Origin: Streptomyces sp. NBC_01428
Lineage (GTDB): Bacteria > Actinomycetota > Actinomycetes > Streptomycetales > Streptomycetaceae
Reading direction: 5' to 3'
NCBI RefSeq assembly: GCF_036231965.1
Contig: NZ_CP109499.1
Coordinates: 124,001-188,000 of the forward strand
DNA length: 64,000 bases
A program made the translations under genes and the position numbers. Every line of letters begins with the position of its first letter. Within the stretch, counting starts at the first letter, position 1. Positions 8,996 to 18,600 of the stretch are shown in pieces. The notes beneath the pieces were generated by a model. It was given only the letters and a program-made list of their open reading frames with translations. It was not told where the DNA came from and did not search any database.

Positions 8996-9102
8996 CGTCA
9001 CGGCGCCCGTCATGCGCGTAACAGGAAGCGGCGGGAGGATGCCGGACGGAAGCATGGGTGCGTACGGTGAACCACATGGGCAGGGGTGGCGACATGAGTG
9101 AT
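8996..9102 (+). repeat. 107-bp direct repeat, left copy (truncated cupin-gene 5' end)
   Basis: Aligns without gaps to 55428-55534 with about 11 mismatches (roughly 90% identity). In the right copy this segment is the leader, ribosome site (AGGGG) and first codons of the cupin gene. Here the same ribosome site precedes ATG AGT GAT at 9094-9102, after which similarity stops and no cupin follows. It looks like a duplicated or recombined gene start. Confidence 0.85.
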
Positions 9103-9205
9103 GCCGCCGGCGGTGGACGCGCAAGCGGATCCTCGAGCAGGCCGCCCGGCGCAAGCCCAGAAAGTAGGACCCGGCGGTGCGGCCCTGTCCCACCACCCCT
9201 TGAAC

Positions 9206-9252
9206 GCGGCACCCGGTTACGGGTCGTTGACACCTTGCGGACCGGGTGCCGC
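9206..9252. repeat. 11-bp inverted repeat
   Basis: GCGGCACCCGG (9206-9216) and CCGGGTGCCGC (9242-9252) are exact inverse complements with a 25-bp spacer, between the duplicated cupin start and the replication-relaxation remnant. It could be a terminator or a mobile-element end. Confidence 0.45.
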
Positions 9253-9722
9253 AACGATGGCCGGCATGGCGTGGCTCGCCACCACGCCCCGCAGCAGCCA
9301 CGGCTGCTGCGGACCGGCCATCGCCCTCGCCCCCATCTGCCAGGGTCTCCCCTCTCCGGCCGATCCGCTCTGAGGACACGTAGCCCCGCCGCCTCCCGGT
9401 GGTCGGGGCCGTGGTCGGAGTCCATCCCCGAGACCAGGGCCCGTTTCGCCTTCGTGACCGTGGTCGGGGGCCCATGGTCGGGAATCTGGTCGGGGATCAC
9501 TGATTCCCTCGTCAGCACCTGGTCCCCACCCGTGGCTCACAGCCGGGCGGGACGTGCCTCAACAGGCCTCGGTAGCGCGCTCCCTCGCCGATTCCCTCCG
9601 CTGAGGCCGGAAGCGCCGGCAGTCCGGGAGCAAGACCCCGCGTCGAAGGGATGCTGCATGAACCGCCCCGAACAGAAAAGGCCCGCCCTGCGGACGAGTT
9701 CAGAGCCCTGCGCCGCCAGGCG

Positions 9723-10090
9723 CGGGCCCGCTCGCACAGCACCGCATCGCCACGTCCCACCACCTGCACCAGATGCTCTGCCCGCTGAGCACGCGTCAGG
9801 TCATGCCCCGGGTCCTGAGCAAGCTGCGCACCGACGGCTTCATCGACTGGACGACGCCGCCGAAGGCAGGCAGATCGCGTAACAAGGCCTGGTACCTCAC
9901 CTCGCACGGTGCCCGCCTGACCCGCGACCTGCCCGTCCTCCGGGGCCGGCAGACCTACCCCATCACCTCGGACACCGCAGCCTCACTGAAGACCTCGCAC
10001 ACACGCGCCGTCGTACGCGCACACCTGGCCTTCGCCGCCGACGCCCGACAGCTGGGACACAAACACGGCCCGCCGCCAGACGGCCGACTC
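9723..10090 (+). pseudogene. Remnant of a replication-relaxation / winged-helix protein gene
   Basis: One frame encodes LAQHRIATSHHLHQMLCPLS, then VLSKLRTDGFIDWTTPPKAGR, AWYLTSHGARLTRDLPVLRG and HTRAVVRAHLAFAADARQLG. This run matches the N-terminal winged-helix half of actinomycete replication-relaxation-type proteins, commonly carried on plasmids and integrative elements. Upstream the frame is lost (the likely N-terminal sequence DEFRALRRQARAR is in another frame). After about 10070 the sequence becomes Pro/Arg-rich and unrelated, so the usual C-terminal half is missing. The nearest in-frame ATG (9773) falls inside the conserved domain. I judge it decayed. It marks past insertion of a mobile or plasmid-like element. 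Confidence 0.55.
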
Positions 10091-10279
10091 CCCCTCTCGG
10101 TGCCGATGCCGGCGCCCGTGCCGAGTGGCCGCCCCCTCCACCTCCACGTCAGGGGTGTGCACATCCCCTTCCCCGCGCGACCCTGGTGCCGAGCCCTGCT
10201 CAAGACCCGCCCGTCGGCGGCCCACAACGACGTCTCGGAGCGCAACTCCGGTCCGGGTCACGCGAGTTGCACTCCGACT

Positions 10280-10336
10280 TGCAAAGAAATTTTGCACGTA
10301 CTTCTGTGCACGCACTCCTATGCATAGACTTCTGTG
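10280..10336 (+). promoter_or_regulatory. Operator/promoter region of the ArsR gene
   Basis: An AT-richer stretch with TGCAAA-GAAAT-TTTGCA (palindrome, 10280-10296) followed by two direct copies of ACTTCTGTG (10300-10308 and 10328-10336), just before the ArsR start at 10355. Probably the promoter and the self-binding sites of the repressor. Confidence 0.5.
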
Positions 10337-10354
10337 TGGTCTACCTTGAACCTC

Positions 10355-10969
10355 ATGGAACAGCCGCAGCAGCCCTCCCAGGTACATCTGACCCCCCGTA
10401 ACCTCCGCGGCATCGCTCACCCGCTGAGGGTGCAGATCCTCACCAGCCTGCGGACGGAGGGGCCGGCCACGGCCACCACGGTGGCCCGGCGGCTCAATCT
10501 GAACACCGGGGCGACCAGCTATCACCTGCGACAGCTCGCGGAATACGGCTTCATCACGGAGGCGCCGTCCCGTGGCGGACGGCGTGAGCGGTGGTGGCAG
10601 GCGGCGCACGCCAACACCGTCGTGCCCGACGACGAGGTGCTCGACGGCAGCGAGGGGCTCGGCAGCGCCTACCTCCAGGCGCTCGGCCAGGTCTGGTCCG
10701 GCGCCCTGGCGGCCGCGATCGAGGCGACCCCCGCGCTCACGCCCGAGTGGCGCGACGCGCAGGACTTCGGCGACTACGCGCTGACACTCACCCCGGCCGA
10801 CGCCAAGGAGTTGACGGCGGAGATCCACGCCCTGCTCCGGCGGCGTACGTCCGCCGCGGCTGCCTCCGAAGCACAGCCGCCGGACGGCGCGGCGCGGGTC
10901 TCCTTCCAGTTCCAGTTGTTCCCGACCAGCGAGGACCGGCACGTCACCCAGCCCACGGACATGGAGTAG
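10355..10969 (+). CDS. ArsR-family winged-helix transcriptional regulator
   Basis: A 204-residue protein. Residues 10-80 form the winged helix (LRGIAHPLRVQILTSLRTEG, then TATTVARRLNLNTGATSYHLRQLAEYGFI), the typical ArsR dimer fold with the recognition helix TGATSYHLRQL. No metal-binding Cys are visible, so it more likely senses a small molecule. The C-terminal half is a helical region common to ArsR proteins paired with MFS exporters. I chose the ATG at 10355, where homology begins; the in-frame ATG at 10334 lies in the operator region. Only 4 bp separate its stop from the MFS gene, so they form an operon, and it presumably controls that exporter. Confidence 0.88.
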   Translation: MEQPQQPSQVHLTPRNLRGIAHPLRVQILTSLRTEGPATATTVARRLNLNTGATSYHLRQLAEYGFITEAPSRGGRRERWWQAAHANTVVPDDEVLDGSEGLGSAYLQALGQVWSGALAAAIEATPALTPEWRDAQDFGDYALTLTPADAKELTAEIHALLRRRTSAAAASEAQPPDGAARVSFQFQLFPTSEDRHVTQPTDME

Positions 10970-10973
10970 ACCG

Positions 10974-12410
10974 ATGGCCACTCAGCACACAGTCGCCAAG
11001 AAGGCGGCGGACGACGGCGCAAGGGCAGCGGCGCCGGACATGCATCCCAGGGTCCTGCGCGGTCTGGTCGGCATGCTGTCGGCCAACGCGGCCGCCCTGT
11101 CGGCCAACCGGGTGTTGTCCATCGCCCTGCCCTGGTTCGTCTTGACGACCACGGGCAGCGTCGGCAAGACCGGTCTGGTGGCCTTCTGCCAGATCGTCCC
11201 GTATGTGATCTCGCAGGCGCTGGCAGGCCCGATCATCGACCGTGTCGGACCCAAGCGGATCAGCGTGGCGGGCGACGTCCTGTCCACCGTCGCGATGGCC
11301 ACCGCCCCACTGCTGTACCTGACCGGCGGTCTGCCCTTCGGCGTGCTGCTGGCGCTGCTCGCGGTCGTCGGAGCGGCCGACGGGCCGGCCAACGGCGCCA
11401 AGGGCCTCTTCGTACCGTCGGCCACCCGCGCCGCCCGCGTGCCCATCGAGCGGGGTACCGGTCTCTCCGCCGCCGTCGAGCGGACGGCCACCACCGTCGG
11501 GCCGGCCATCGCGGGCGTCGTCGTCACCGCGTTCGGCAGCCTGTACGCGCTGTGGATCACCGCCGCGCTGTTCGCGGTGTCGGCGCTGATCGTCTCGACC
11601 ACCCTGACCGACCCGGTGCCCGAGCCGCACGAGATCCCGGTCGAGGACGGCGGCGGCTACTTCTCCCAGCTCCGCCAGGGTGCCGCCTTCCTGCGGGACG
11701 CGAAGCTGCTGCGATCCATCGTGGGCATGCTCGCGGTGACCAACCTCCTGGACCAGGCCTTCATGTCGGTGCTCCTGCCGGTGTGGGCGAAGGAGTCGGG
11801 GAACGGCGCGGAGGCCATCGGCCTCGTGGTGAGCGTCTTCGCCGCGACGTCGATCATCGCCGCTCTGGTCGCCGCCGGGGTGGCCGAGCGGCTGCCACGA
11901 CGCACCGTCTACCTGATCGGCTTCTCCCTGGGCGGCCTGCCCCGGTTCGCCGCGATGGCGACGGGGGCACCGCTGTGGCTGGTGCTGACCGTGCTCGCGG
12001 TGGGCGGTCTGGGGTCCGGCTTCGTCAACCCGATCGTGGGCGCGGTGACCTACGAGCTGATCCCGACACCGCTGCTGGGCCGGGTCAAGACACTGGCGCA
12101 GGCGGTCACCTGGGCGGGCATCCCGTTCGGCGGTCTGCTGGGGGCGGGGCTGGTGACCCTGACCGGCACGTCGACGGCACTGTGGATCGTGGGCGGGCTG
12201 TACCTGGTGGCCATCGGCGTGCCGGCCATGAGCCGGGAGTGGTCCGGGATGCGCAAGCGGACGGTGTCCGAACACGCCGACGCGGACGCCGTGGACAGCG
12301 TGGCCGAGATGAGCGGGGCGGGTCCTGCGAGTGCTGCGGCCCAGACGCTGTCGCAGGAGAAACCCCCGGAGAAGTCGCAGGAGAAGTCCTCGGTTCCGGC
12401 CGCGGCCTGA
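10974..12410 (+). CDS. MFS transporter (efflux type)
   Basis: A 478-residue membrane protein with about 12 hydrophobic segments. It opens LRGLVGMLSANAAALSANRVLSIALPWFVL, has the cytoplasmic loop IIDRVGPKRISVAGD after helix 2 (the MFS loop motif), and ends in a charged Gln/Glu/Ser-rich tail. The family pumps drugs or small molecules out using proton flow. It is co-transcribed with the ArsR gene just upstream and ends 200 bp before the first NRPS gene, with a terminator in between. It could export the peptide or give resistance, but ArsR-MFS pairs are common outside biosynthetic clusters, so this is inference. Confidence 0.88.
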   Translation: MATQHTVAKKAADDGARAAAPDMHPRVLRGLVGMLSANAAALSANRVLSIALPWFVLTTTGSVGKTGLVAFCQIVPYVISQALAGPIIDRVGPKRISVAGDVLSTVAMATAPLLYLTGGLPFGVLLALLAVVGAADGPANGAKGLFVPSATRAARVPIERGTGLSAAVERTATTVGPAIAGVVVTAFGSLYALWITAALFAVSALIVSTTLTDPVPEPHEIPVEDGGGYFSQLRQGAAFLRDAKLLRSIVGMLAVTNLLDQAFMSVLLPVWAKESGNGAEAIGLVVSVFAATSIIAALVAAGVAERLPRRTVYLIGFSLGGLPRFAAMATGAPLWLVLTVLAVGGLGSGFVNPIVGAVTYELIPTPLLGRVKTLAQAVTWAGIPFGGLLGAGLVTLTGTSTALWIVGGLYLVAIGVPAMSREWSGMRKRTVSEHADADAVDSVAEMSGAGPASAAAQTLSQEKPPEKSQEKSSVPAAA

Positions 12411-12439
12411 GCCGGCCCGGGAACCGCGTGACACGCGTG

Positions 12440-12469
12440 CGGCGGCCGGGGCACCTGCCCCGGCCGCCG
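12440..12469 (+). terminator. Hairpin between MFS and NRPS genes
   Basis: CGGCGGCCGGGGCA and TGCCCCGGCCGCCG form a perfect 14-bp stem with a very short loop, 30 bp after the MFS stop. It separates the ArsR-MFS operon from the NRPS transcript, whose promoter must lie at about 12480-12600. Confidence 0.75.
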
Positions 12470-12606
12470 AGCGCACGGGCAGAAGTGTCCACGTCCCGCG
12501 GGCAGAAGTAACCAGTTATCTCGTCAAGATCGCTCTGCGAGCATCAATTCGGCTGAGCATCCGAGGGCCTTCCGTTACGGGTCGACGACGAGGAACTGGT
12601 GGACGC

Positions 12607-15600
12607 ATGACTACGAATCCGATGGCGCCCCCGGCACCGGCACCCGGCCGGGAAGCAGGGCGTGAGCCGTTCTCACCGGCCGAGGGCCGAATAGCCGCCG
12701 TATGGGGGGCCGTTCTCGGCACCGAGGTGACGTCGGCGGATTCCGACTTCTTCGAACTGGGCGGCTCCGCCGAGCAGGCCGGGGAAATGGGCCGGCGGAT
12801 CGCGGAGGAATTCGGCTCGGAATTCCGGTCCCCCTCCGCGCCGGGCCCGCTGACCGTTCGCACCGTCGCGTCGTTCCTCGCCGAGGAGGCCATGGAACGG
12901 GCCCGCCGTCTGTTCGAGGCCGTCGAGGAAGGCATGGACGACGGCTCCGACGCCCTGGCGGCGGCGTCCGCCTCCGACGACACCACCACGATCCCCCTCG
13001 CCGTCCGGGACGGGCGGCCGATGCCGCTGTCGTTCGCACAGCGGCGGCTCTGGTTCCTGGACCAGTTGGATCCCGGCCGCGCCGAATACCTGATCCCGAT
13101 GGGGCTGCGCATCAGCGGTCCGCTGGACGTGGCGGCGCTCGAGGCGGCACTCACGGAACTGGTGGAGCGGCACGAGGTGCTGCGGACCCGTTTCGTCACC
13201 GACGAGGACGGCACGCCGGGCCAGATCGTCGACGAACCCCGGCCGCTGCCGTTGGCCCTGCACGACCTGCGGTACGTGACGGACGACGGCGCCCGTGAGA
13301 AGGCGGCCACCGCGCTCGTGGACACCGAGGGCTTCAAGCCGGTGGACCTCTCCACCGGGCCGATGGTCCGCGCCCTGCTGCTCCGGCTGGCCAACGAGGA
13401 GCACCTGCTGTCACTGACGGTTCATCACATCGCTTTCGACGGATGGTCGGTGGGCGTCCTCTCGCGCGAGCTCACCACGCTGTACACGGCGCGGGTGACG
13501 GGAGTCGCCGCCGGTCTGCCCGAACCACCGCTCCAGTACGCCGACTTCGCGGTCTGGCAGCGCTCGTGGTTCACCGGTGACGTGCTGTCGAACCAACTGG
13601 ACTACTGGCGGGGGCGGCTGGCGGGTACCGAGGCACTGGAGCTGCCCACCGACCGCAGGCGTCCGGCACGGCGCAGCGGCAACGGAGCGATGCTCACCTT
13701 CGGTGTCCCCGCGGCGACCGCCGACGGCGCCCGCAGGCTGGCCCACGACACGGGCGCGAGCCTGTTCATGACGCTGCTCGCGGTGTTCCAGGCGGTGCTG
13801 TCCCGGTACAGCGGCCAGGAGGACATCGCGGTGGGCACCCCGATCGCGGGCCGCAACCGTGCCGAGATCGAGGACATGGTCGGCTTCTTCGTGAACACGC
13901 TGGTGATGCGGACCGACCTGTCCGGCGACCCGACGTTCACCGAACTCATCGACCGGGTGAAGGACACGGCCCTGGGCGCCTACGACCACCAGGACATGCC
14001 GTTCGAGCGGCTGGTGGAGGAGCTGGCACCGCAGCGGGACCTCTCCCGCAATCCGCTGTTCCAGACCATGTTCGTCCTGCAGAACACTCCCGACAGCCGT
14101 TCCTGGGAACTCCCCGGCCTCAGCGTCCGGCAGGTGGACGTGGCCGCGCAGGAGTCCAAGTTCGACTTCACGTTCTACGCCACGGAGGCCGCGCACGGCG
14201 GTCTGGACTGCACCATCGTCTACTCCACCGACCTCTTCGACGAGGCGACGATGGTTCGGCTCGGCGGGCACTTCGAGACCCTGCTCGGTGCGGCCGCCGA
14301 CTCCCCCAGCGCCCCGCTCTCCGCCCTGGAGATGCTGACGGCGCGGGAGCGGCGGGAGATCCTCACCACGTGGAACGGGGCGGACACCGACGCCCCCGAC
14401 TCCGTCACCGTTCACCGGCTGTTCGAGGACCGCGCGGCCGAGCGTCCGAACTCCCCCGCCGTCACGTGCGGCTCGGACCATCTGTCGTACCAGGAGCTGG
14501 ACGCGCGGGCCGAGTGGATCGCCGCCCGGCTGCGCGAGCGTGGCGCCGGCCCCGGGACGCTGGTGGCCATCTGCCTGGACCGGGGCACCGACATGGTGAG
14601 CGCCCTGCTCGGCATCCTCAAGTCGGGTGCCGCGTATGTGCCGTTGGACCCGGCCTATCCGACGGACCGGCTCGCGTACATGATCGAGGACAGCGGGGCG
14701 CCGCTGATCGTCACCCGGCCCACGCACGTCGACCGGTTGCCCGCCGCGACGCCGCGCCTGCTGCTGGAGGACTGGCCCGAGGAGCTTCCCCCGCGTACCG
14801 GTGGCGCGTCCGCGCCGGCGGCAGGACCTGACGATCTGGCCTACGTGATCTACACGAGTGGATCGACGGGCCGTCCGAAGGGAGTGCAGATCACCCACGG
14901 CGCCCTGCGCGCACGGATGAGGGAGACGCGGCGGCAGCTCGACCTCACCTGCGAGGACCGGGTGTTGCAGTTCGCGTCGATCTCCTTCGACTCCTCGGTG
15001 GGGCAGTTGTTCGCGCCGCTCGTCTCGGGCGCGTCCCTCGTGCTGCGCGACGACGCCTGGGACCCGGGGATGCTGGCGGAGGCGCTGCGTACCAACGCGG
15101 TGACCGTGGCCTGGCTGACTCCTTCGGCGTTCGGCGCACTCGCCGCGCAGCTCGCCGGGCCGGACGACCTCGGTCCGGAACTGCGCCTGGTGCGGCTCGG
15201 CGGCGAGGCGCTCCAGCGGGAGCAGGTGCGCCAGTGGTTCCGCCACACCTCCGTTCCGTTGGTCAACGGCTACGGTCCGACGGAGGCGGCGCAGGAGGCG
15301 GCGACGGCGCGGATCACCGGCCCCGGCGACCACGTGCCGATCGGGCGCCCGGTCGCCAACGCGAAGGTGTTCCTGGTGGACCGGCACGGCCGGCCGGTTC
15401 CGGTGGGTGTCCCGGGCGAGATGTGGATCGGCTGCCCCGGTCTCGCGCGTGGATACCTGGGCAGGCCCGAGCTGACCGCCGAGAAGTTCACGGTCGTCAC
15501 CGTGGACGGCGCTCCTCGGCGCGTGTACCGCACCGGCGACCTCGCGAAGTGGCACCCGGACGGGCACCTGGAGTTCGTGGGCCGGGGCGACAACCAGGTC

Positions 15601-18600
15601 AAGCTGCGCGGCTACCGCATCGAGCCCGGCGAGATCGAGGCGGCCCTGCTGACCCACCCCTCGGTCACCGGCGCCACCGTCCTGCTTCGTGAGGACGTGC
15701 CGGGCGACCCGCGGCTGGTGGCGTACGTCGTCGCCGACCCGCCCGTCGAGGCGGGAGTCCTGCGCGCCCACCTCCAGCGGGACCTGCCGGACTACATGGT
15801 GCCCGCCGCGTTCGTGGCCCTGGACCGCATCCCGCTCACTCCGAACGGCAAGACGGACCGGCGCGCGCTGCCCGCTCCCGCATCGGACCGCCCCGAGCTG
15901 GGCGCCGCCTACACGGCTCCGCGCACGGAGACCGAGCGGACGGTGGCAGCCGTCTGGGCAGAGGTGCTGGGCATCGACACCGTCGGCGCGGACGACGACT
16001 TCTTCGCCCTGGGCGGCCACTCGCTGCTGGCGACGCAGGTCGTCTCGCGACTGCGCCGTCGGCTGGGCGTCGACGTTCCCGTACGGGCCCTGTTCGGCGC
16101 GCCGACCCCGGCACTGCTGGCCGCCGCCGTGGAGGACCTCGATGAGGCGGGCATCTCGCGCATTCCCGCCGTACCTCGCGACGGCGGGCCGCTGCCGCTG
16201 AGCTTCGCCCAGCAACGCCTGTGGTTCCTCGATCAGTTGGAGCCGGGACGAGCCGAGTACCTGCTGCCCTTCGCCTTCCGCGTGCACGGCGTCGTCGACG
16301 TGGACGCGTTGAACAACGCCTTCACCGCGCTGGTGGAGCGTCACGAGATCCTGCGCACCCGGTTCGGCACGGACGAAGCGGGTTCGGCGGTCCAGTCGAT
16401 CGCCCCGGCAGGCCCGGTGACGGTGCTGGTGCGGGACCTCCGGTCCTTCGCGGACACTCCGGCCCGCGAGGACGCCCTCGCGGCGGTCCTGGCCGGGGAC
16501 GCCCTGCGCCCGGTGGACCTCGCCGCCGGTCCGATGCTGCGCGCGGTGCTGGTGCGGCTGGCCGACGAGGAAGCGGTCCTGGCGGTCACCGTGCACCACA
16601 TCGCCTTCGACGGCTGGTCGATCGGGGTGCTGCTGCGCGAGCTGTCCGCCCTGTACGCGGTGGCCCTGGGGGCGGGGTCCGACGCGGTGCCGGCGCCGCT
16701 GCCGGTGCAGTACGCCGACTACGCGCTGTGGCAGCGCTCCTGGCTGACCGGCGAGGCGCTGGAGCGCCAGCTCGGCTACTGGCGGGGCCGCCTGGCGGGG
16801 CTGGAGCCCTTGGAGCTGCCGACGGACCACGCCCGGCCGGCGGAGCGTACCGGCACGGGCGAAGTGGTCAGGTTCTCGGTGCCCGCCGACGTCGCCGCGC
16901 GGGCCAGGGCGGTGTCCGCCGAGGGCGGCGCGAGTCTGTTCATGACGCTGCTGTCGGTGTTCCAGCTGCTGCTGGCCCGCTACAGCGGTCAGCGGGACGT
17001 CGCGGTAGGCACCCCCATCGCCGGCCGCAACCGGGCCGAGACGGAAGAGCTGATCGGCTTCTTCGTCAACACGCTCGTCCTGCGCACCGACCTCTCCGGC
17101 GACCCGGCGTTCAGCGAGCTGCTGGCCCGCGTCAAGGACACGGCTCTGGGGGCGTACGACCACCAGGACCTGCCCTTCGAGCGCCTGGTCGAGGAGCTGT
17201 CCCCCGACCGCGACCTGTCCCGCAACCCGCTGTTCCAGACCCTGTTCGCGCTGCAGAACACGCCCGGCACGGATGCCTGGAGCCTTCCGGGTCTGACGGC
17301 GGAGCCCGTCGAGTCCCCCGTCCGCGAAGCCAAGTTCGACCTGTCGATGTATCTGGCGGAGGCGTCCGACGGCACACTGGACGGCGCCGTCGTCTACGCG
17401 GCCGATCTGTTCACCGAGTCCACCGCGCGCCGGCTCGTGGACCACTTCACGATCCTCCTCGACGCGGCCACGGCCCAGCCGCAGAGCGCGCTGTCCGAGC
17501 TGGAGATGCTGGGCTCGGACGAACGGGACCGCATCGTGACCGAGTGGAACGCCACCTCGGCCCCCGTCCCGGCCGAGGCCACCCTGCACCAGCTGTTCGA
17601 GGAGCGCGCGGCGCTCACGCCGGACGCCGTCGCGGTCGTGTGCGACTCGGACGAGCTGACCTACCGCGAACTCGACGCGCGCGCCAACCAGTTGGCGCAC
17701 CGCCTGCGTGCCGTACCGGGGATCGGTCCGGACGTGCCGGTGGGCGTCTGCCTGGAGCGCTCCCCCGCCCTGGTGTGGACGCTGCTCGGCATCCTCAAGG
17801 CGGGCGCGGCTTACGTCCCGCTCGACCCGGAGCATCCGGCGGAGCGGTTGGCGTATCTCGTGGAGGACTCCGGTGCGCCGCTGGTCGTCACCGACACCGC
17901 GCACGCCGGTCTGCTGCCCGAGGGCCTGGGCCTGCTGGCCGTCGACAGCGCGACCGACCTGCCGGACACCCTTCCGGTCACCGCTCCGGATCCCGTCGCG
18001 GTACCCGGCGACCTGTCCTATCTGATCTACACGAGCGGCTCCACGGGGCGGCCGAAGGGCGTCCGCATCGAGCACCGGGGTGTGGTGAACTACCTGGCCG
18101 GCATGCAGGACGCCTTCCCGATCACCCCGGGCGAGGGCTTCCTCCAGGCGACGCCACTGTCCTTCGACGTGTCCGCGTACGAGATCTTCTGGCCCCTGTG
18201 GCAGGGGGCGACGGTCGTGCTGGTGCCCGGCTCCGACCGGCTGGACATGACCGAGGTGTCACGGCTGATGCGGGACCACCGCGTGGTCGGTCTGCACTTC
18301 GTCCCGAGCCTGCTGGACCTGTTCGTCTCGCAGGCACGGCCCGAGGACTGCGCACACCTGCGCTACGCCTTCGCGAGCGGTGAGCCCCTCCAGCCGACCC
18401 TGGTGGCCCGCTTCCTCGACCGCTTCCCCGGCGACCTGATCAACCTGTACGGCGCGACGGAGGTCTCGGTCGACACCACGTACTGGCGGGCGTCACGCAC
18501 CGATCCCGGCGGTCCGGTGCTCGCGGGACGGCCCATGGTGAACCAGACGGTGTACGTCCTCGACCCGGACCGCCGCCCCGTGCCTGCGGGGGTGTTGGGC

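Larger units (their letters stand above)
8843..9719. other. Gene-poor left boundary of the accessory block
   Basis: Apart from the 107-bp repeat (8996-9102) and an inverted repeat (9206-9252) I see no gene. Open frames here are compositional. The first part must carry the promoter of the leftward oxidase. Confidence 0.5.

Noticed and set aside
9094..9882. A real protein starting at the duplicated cupin start codon.
   Set aside because: After the first three codons the frame has no cupin sequence and becomes Arg/Pro/Ser-rich; it is an orphaned gene start.
10974..12410. Assigning the MFS gene as the dedicated exporter of the NRPS product.
   Set aside because: It is in an operon with its own ArsR regulator and separated from the NRPS by a terminator. 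The link is only proximity, so the call was left general.
13411..18075. A 1,554-codon open frame on the minus strand opposite the first NRPS.
   Set aside because: Its translation is Arg/Gln/Gly/Val-rich with no domain; it is the usual antisense shadow of a high-GC NRPS gene. Similar frames opposite the other NRPS genes were dropped for the same reason.
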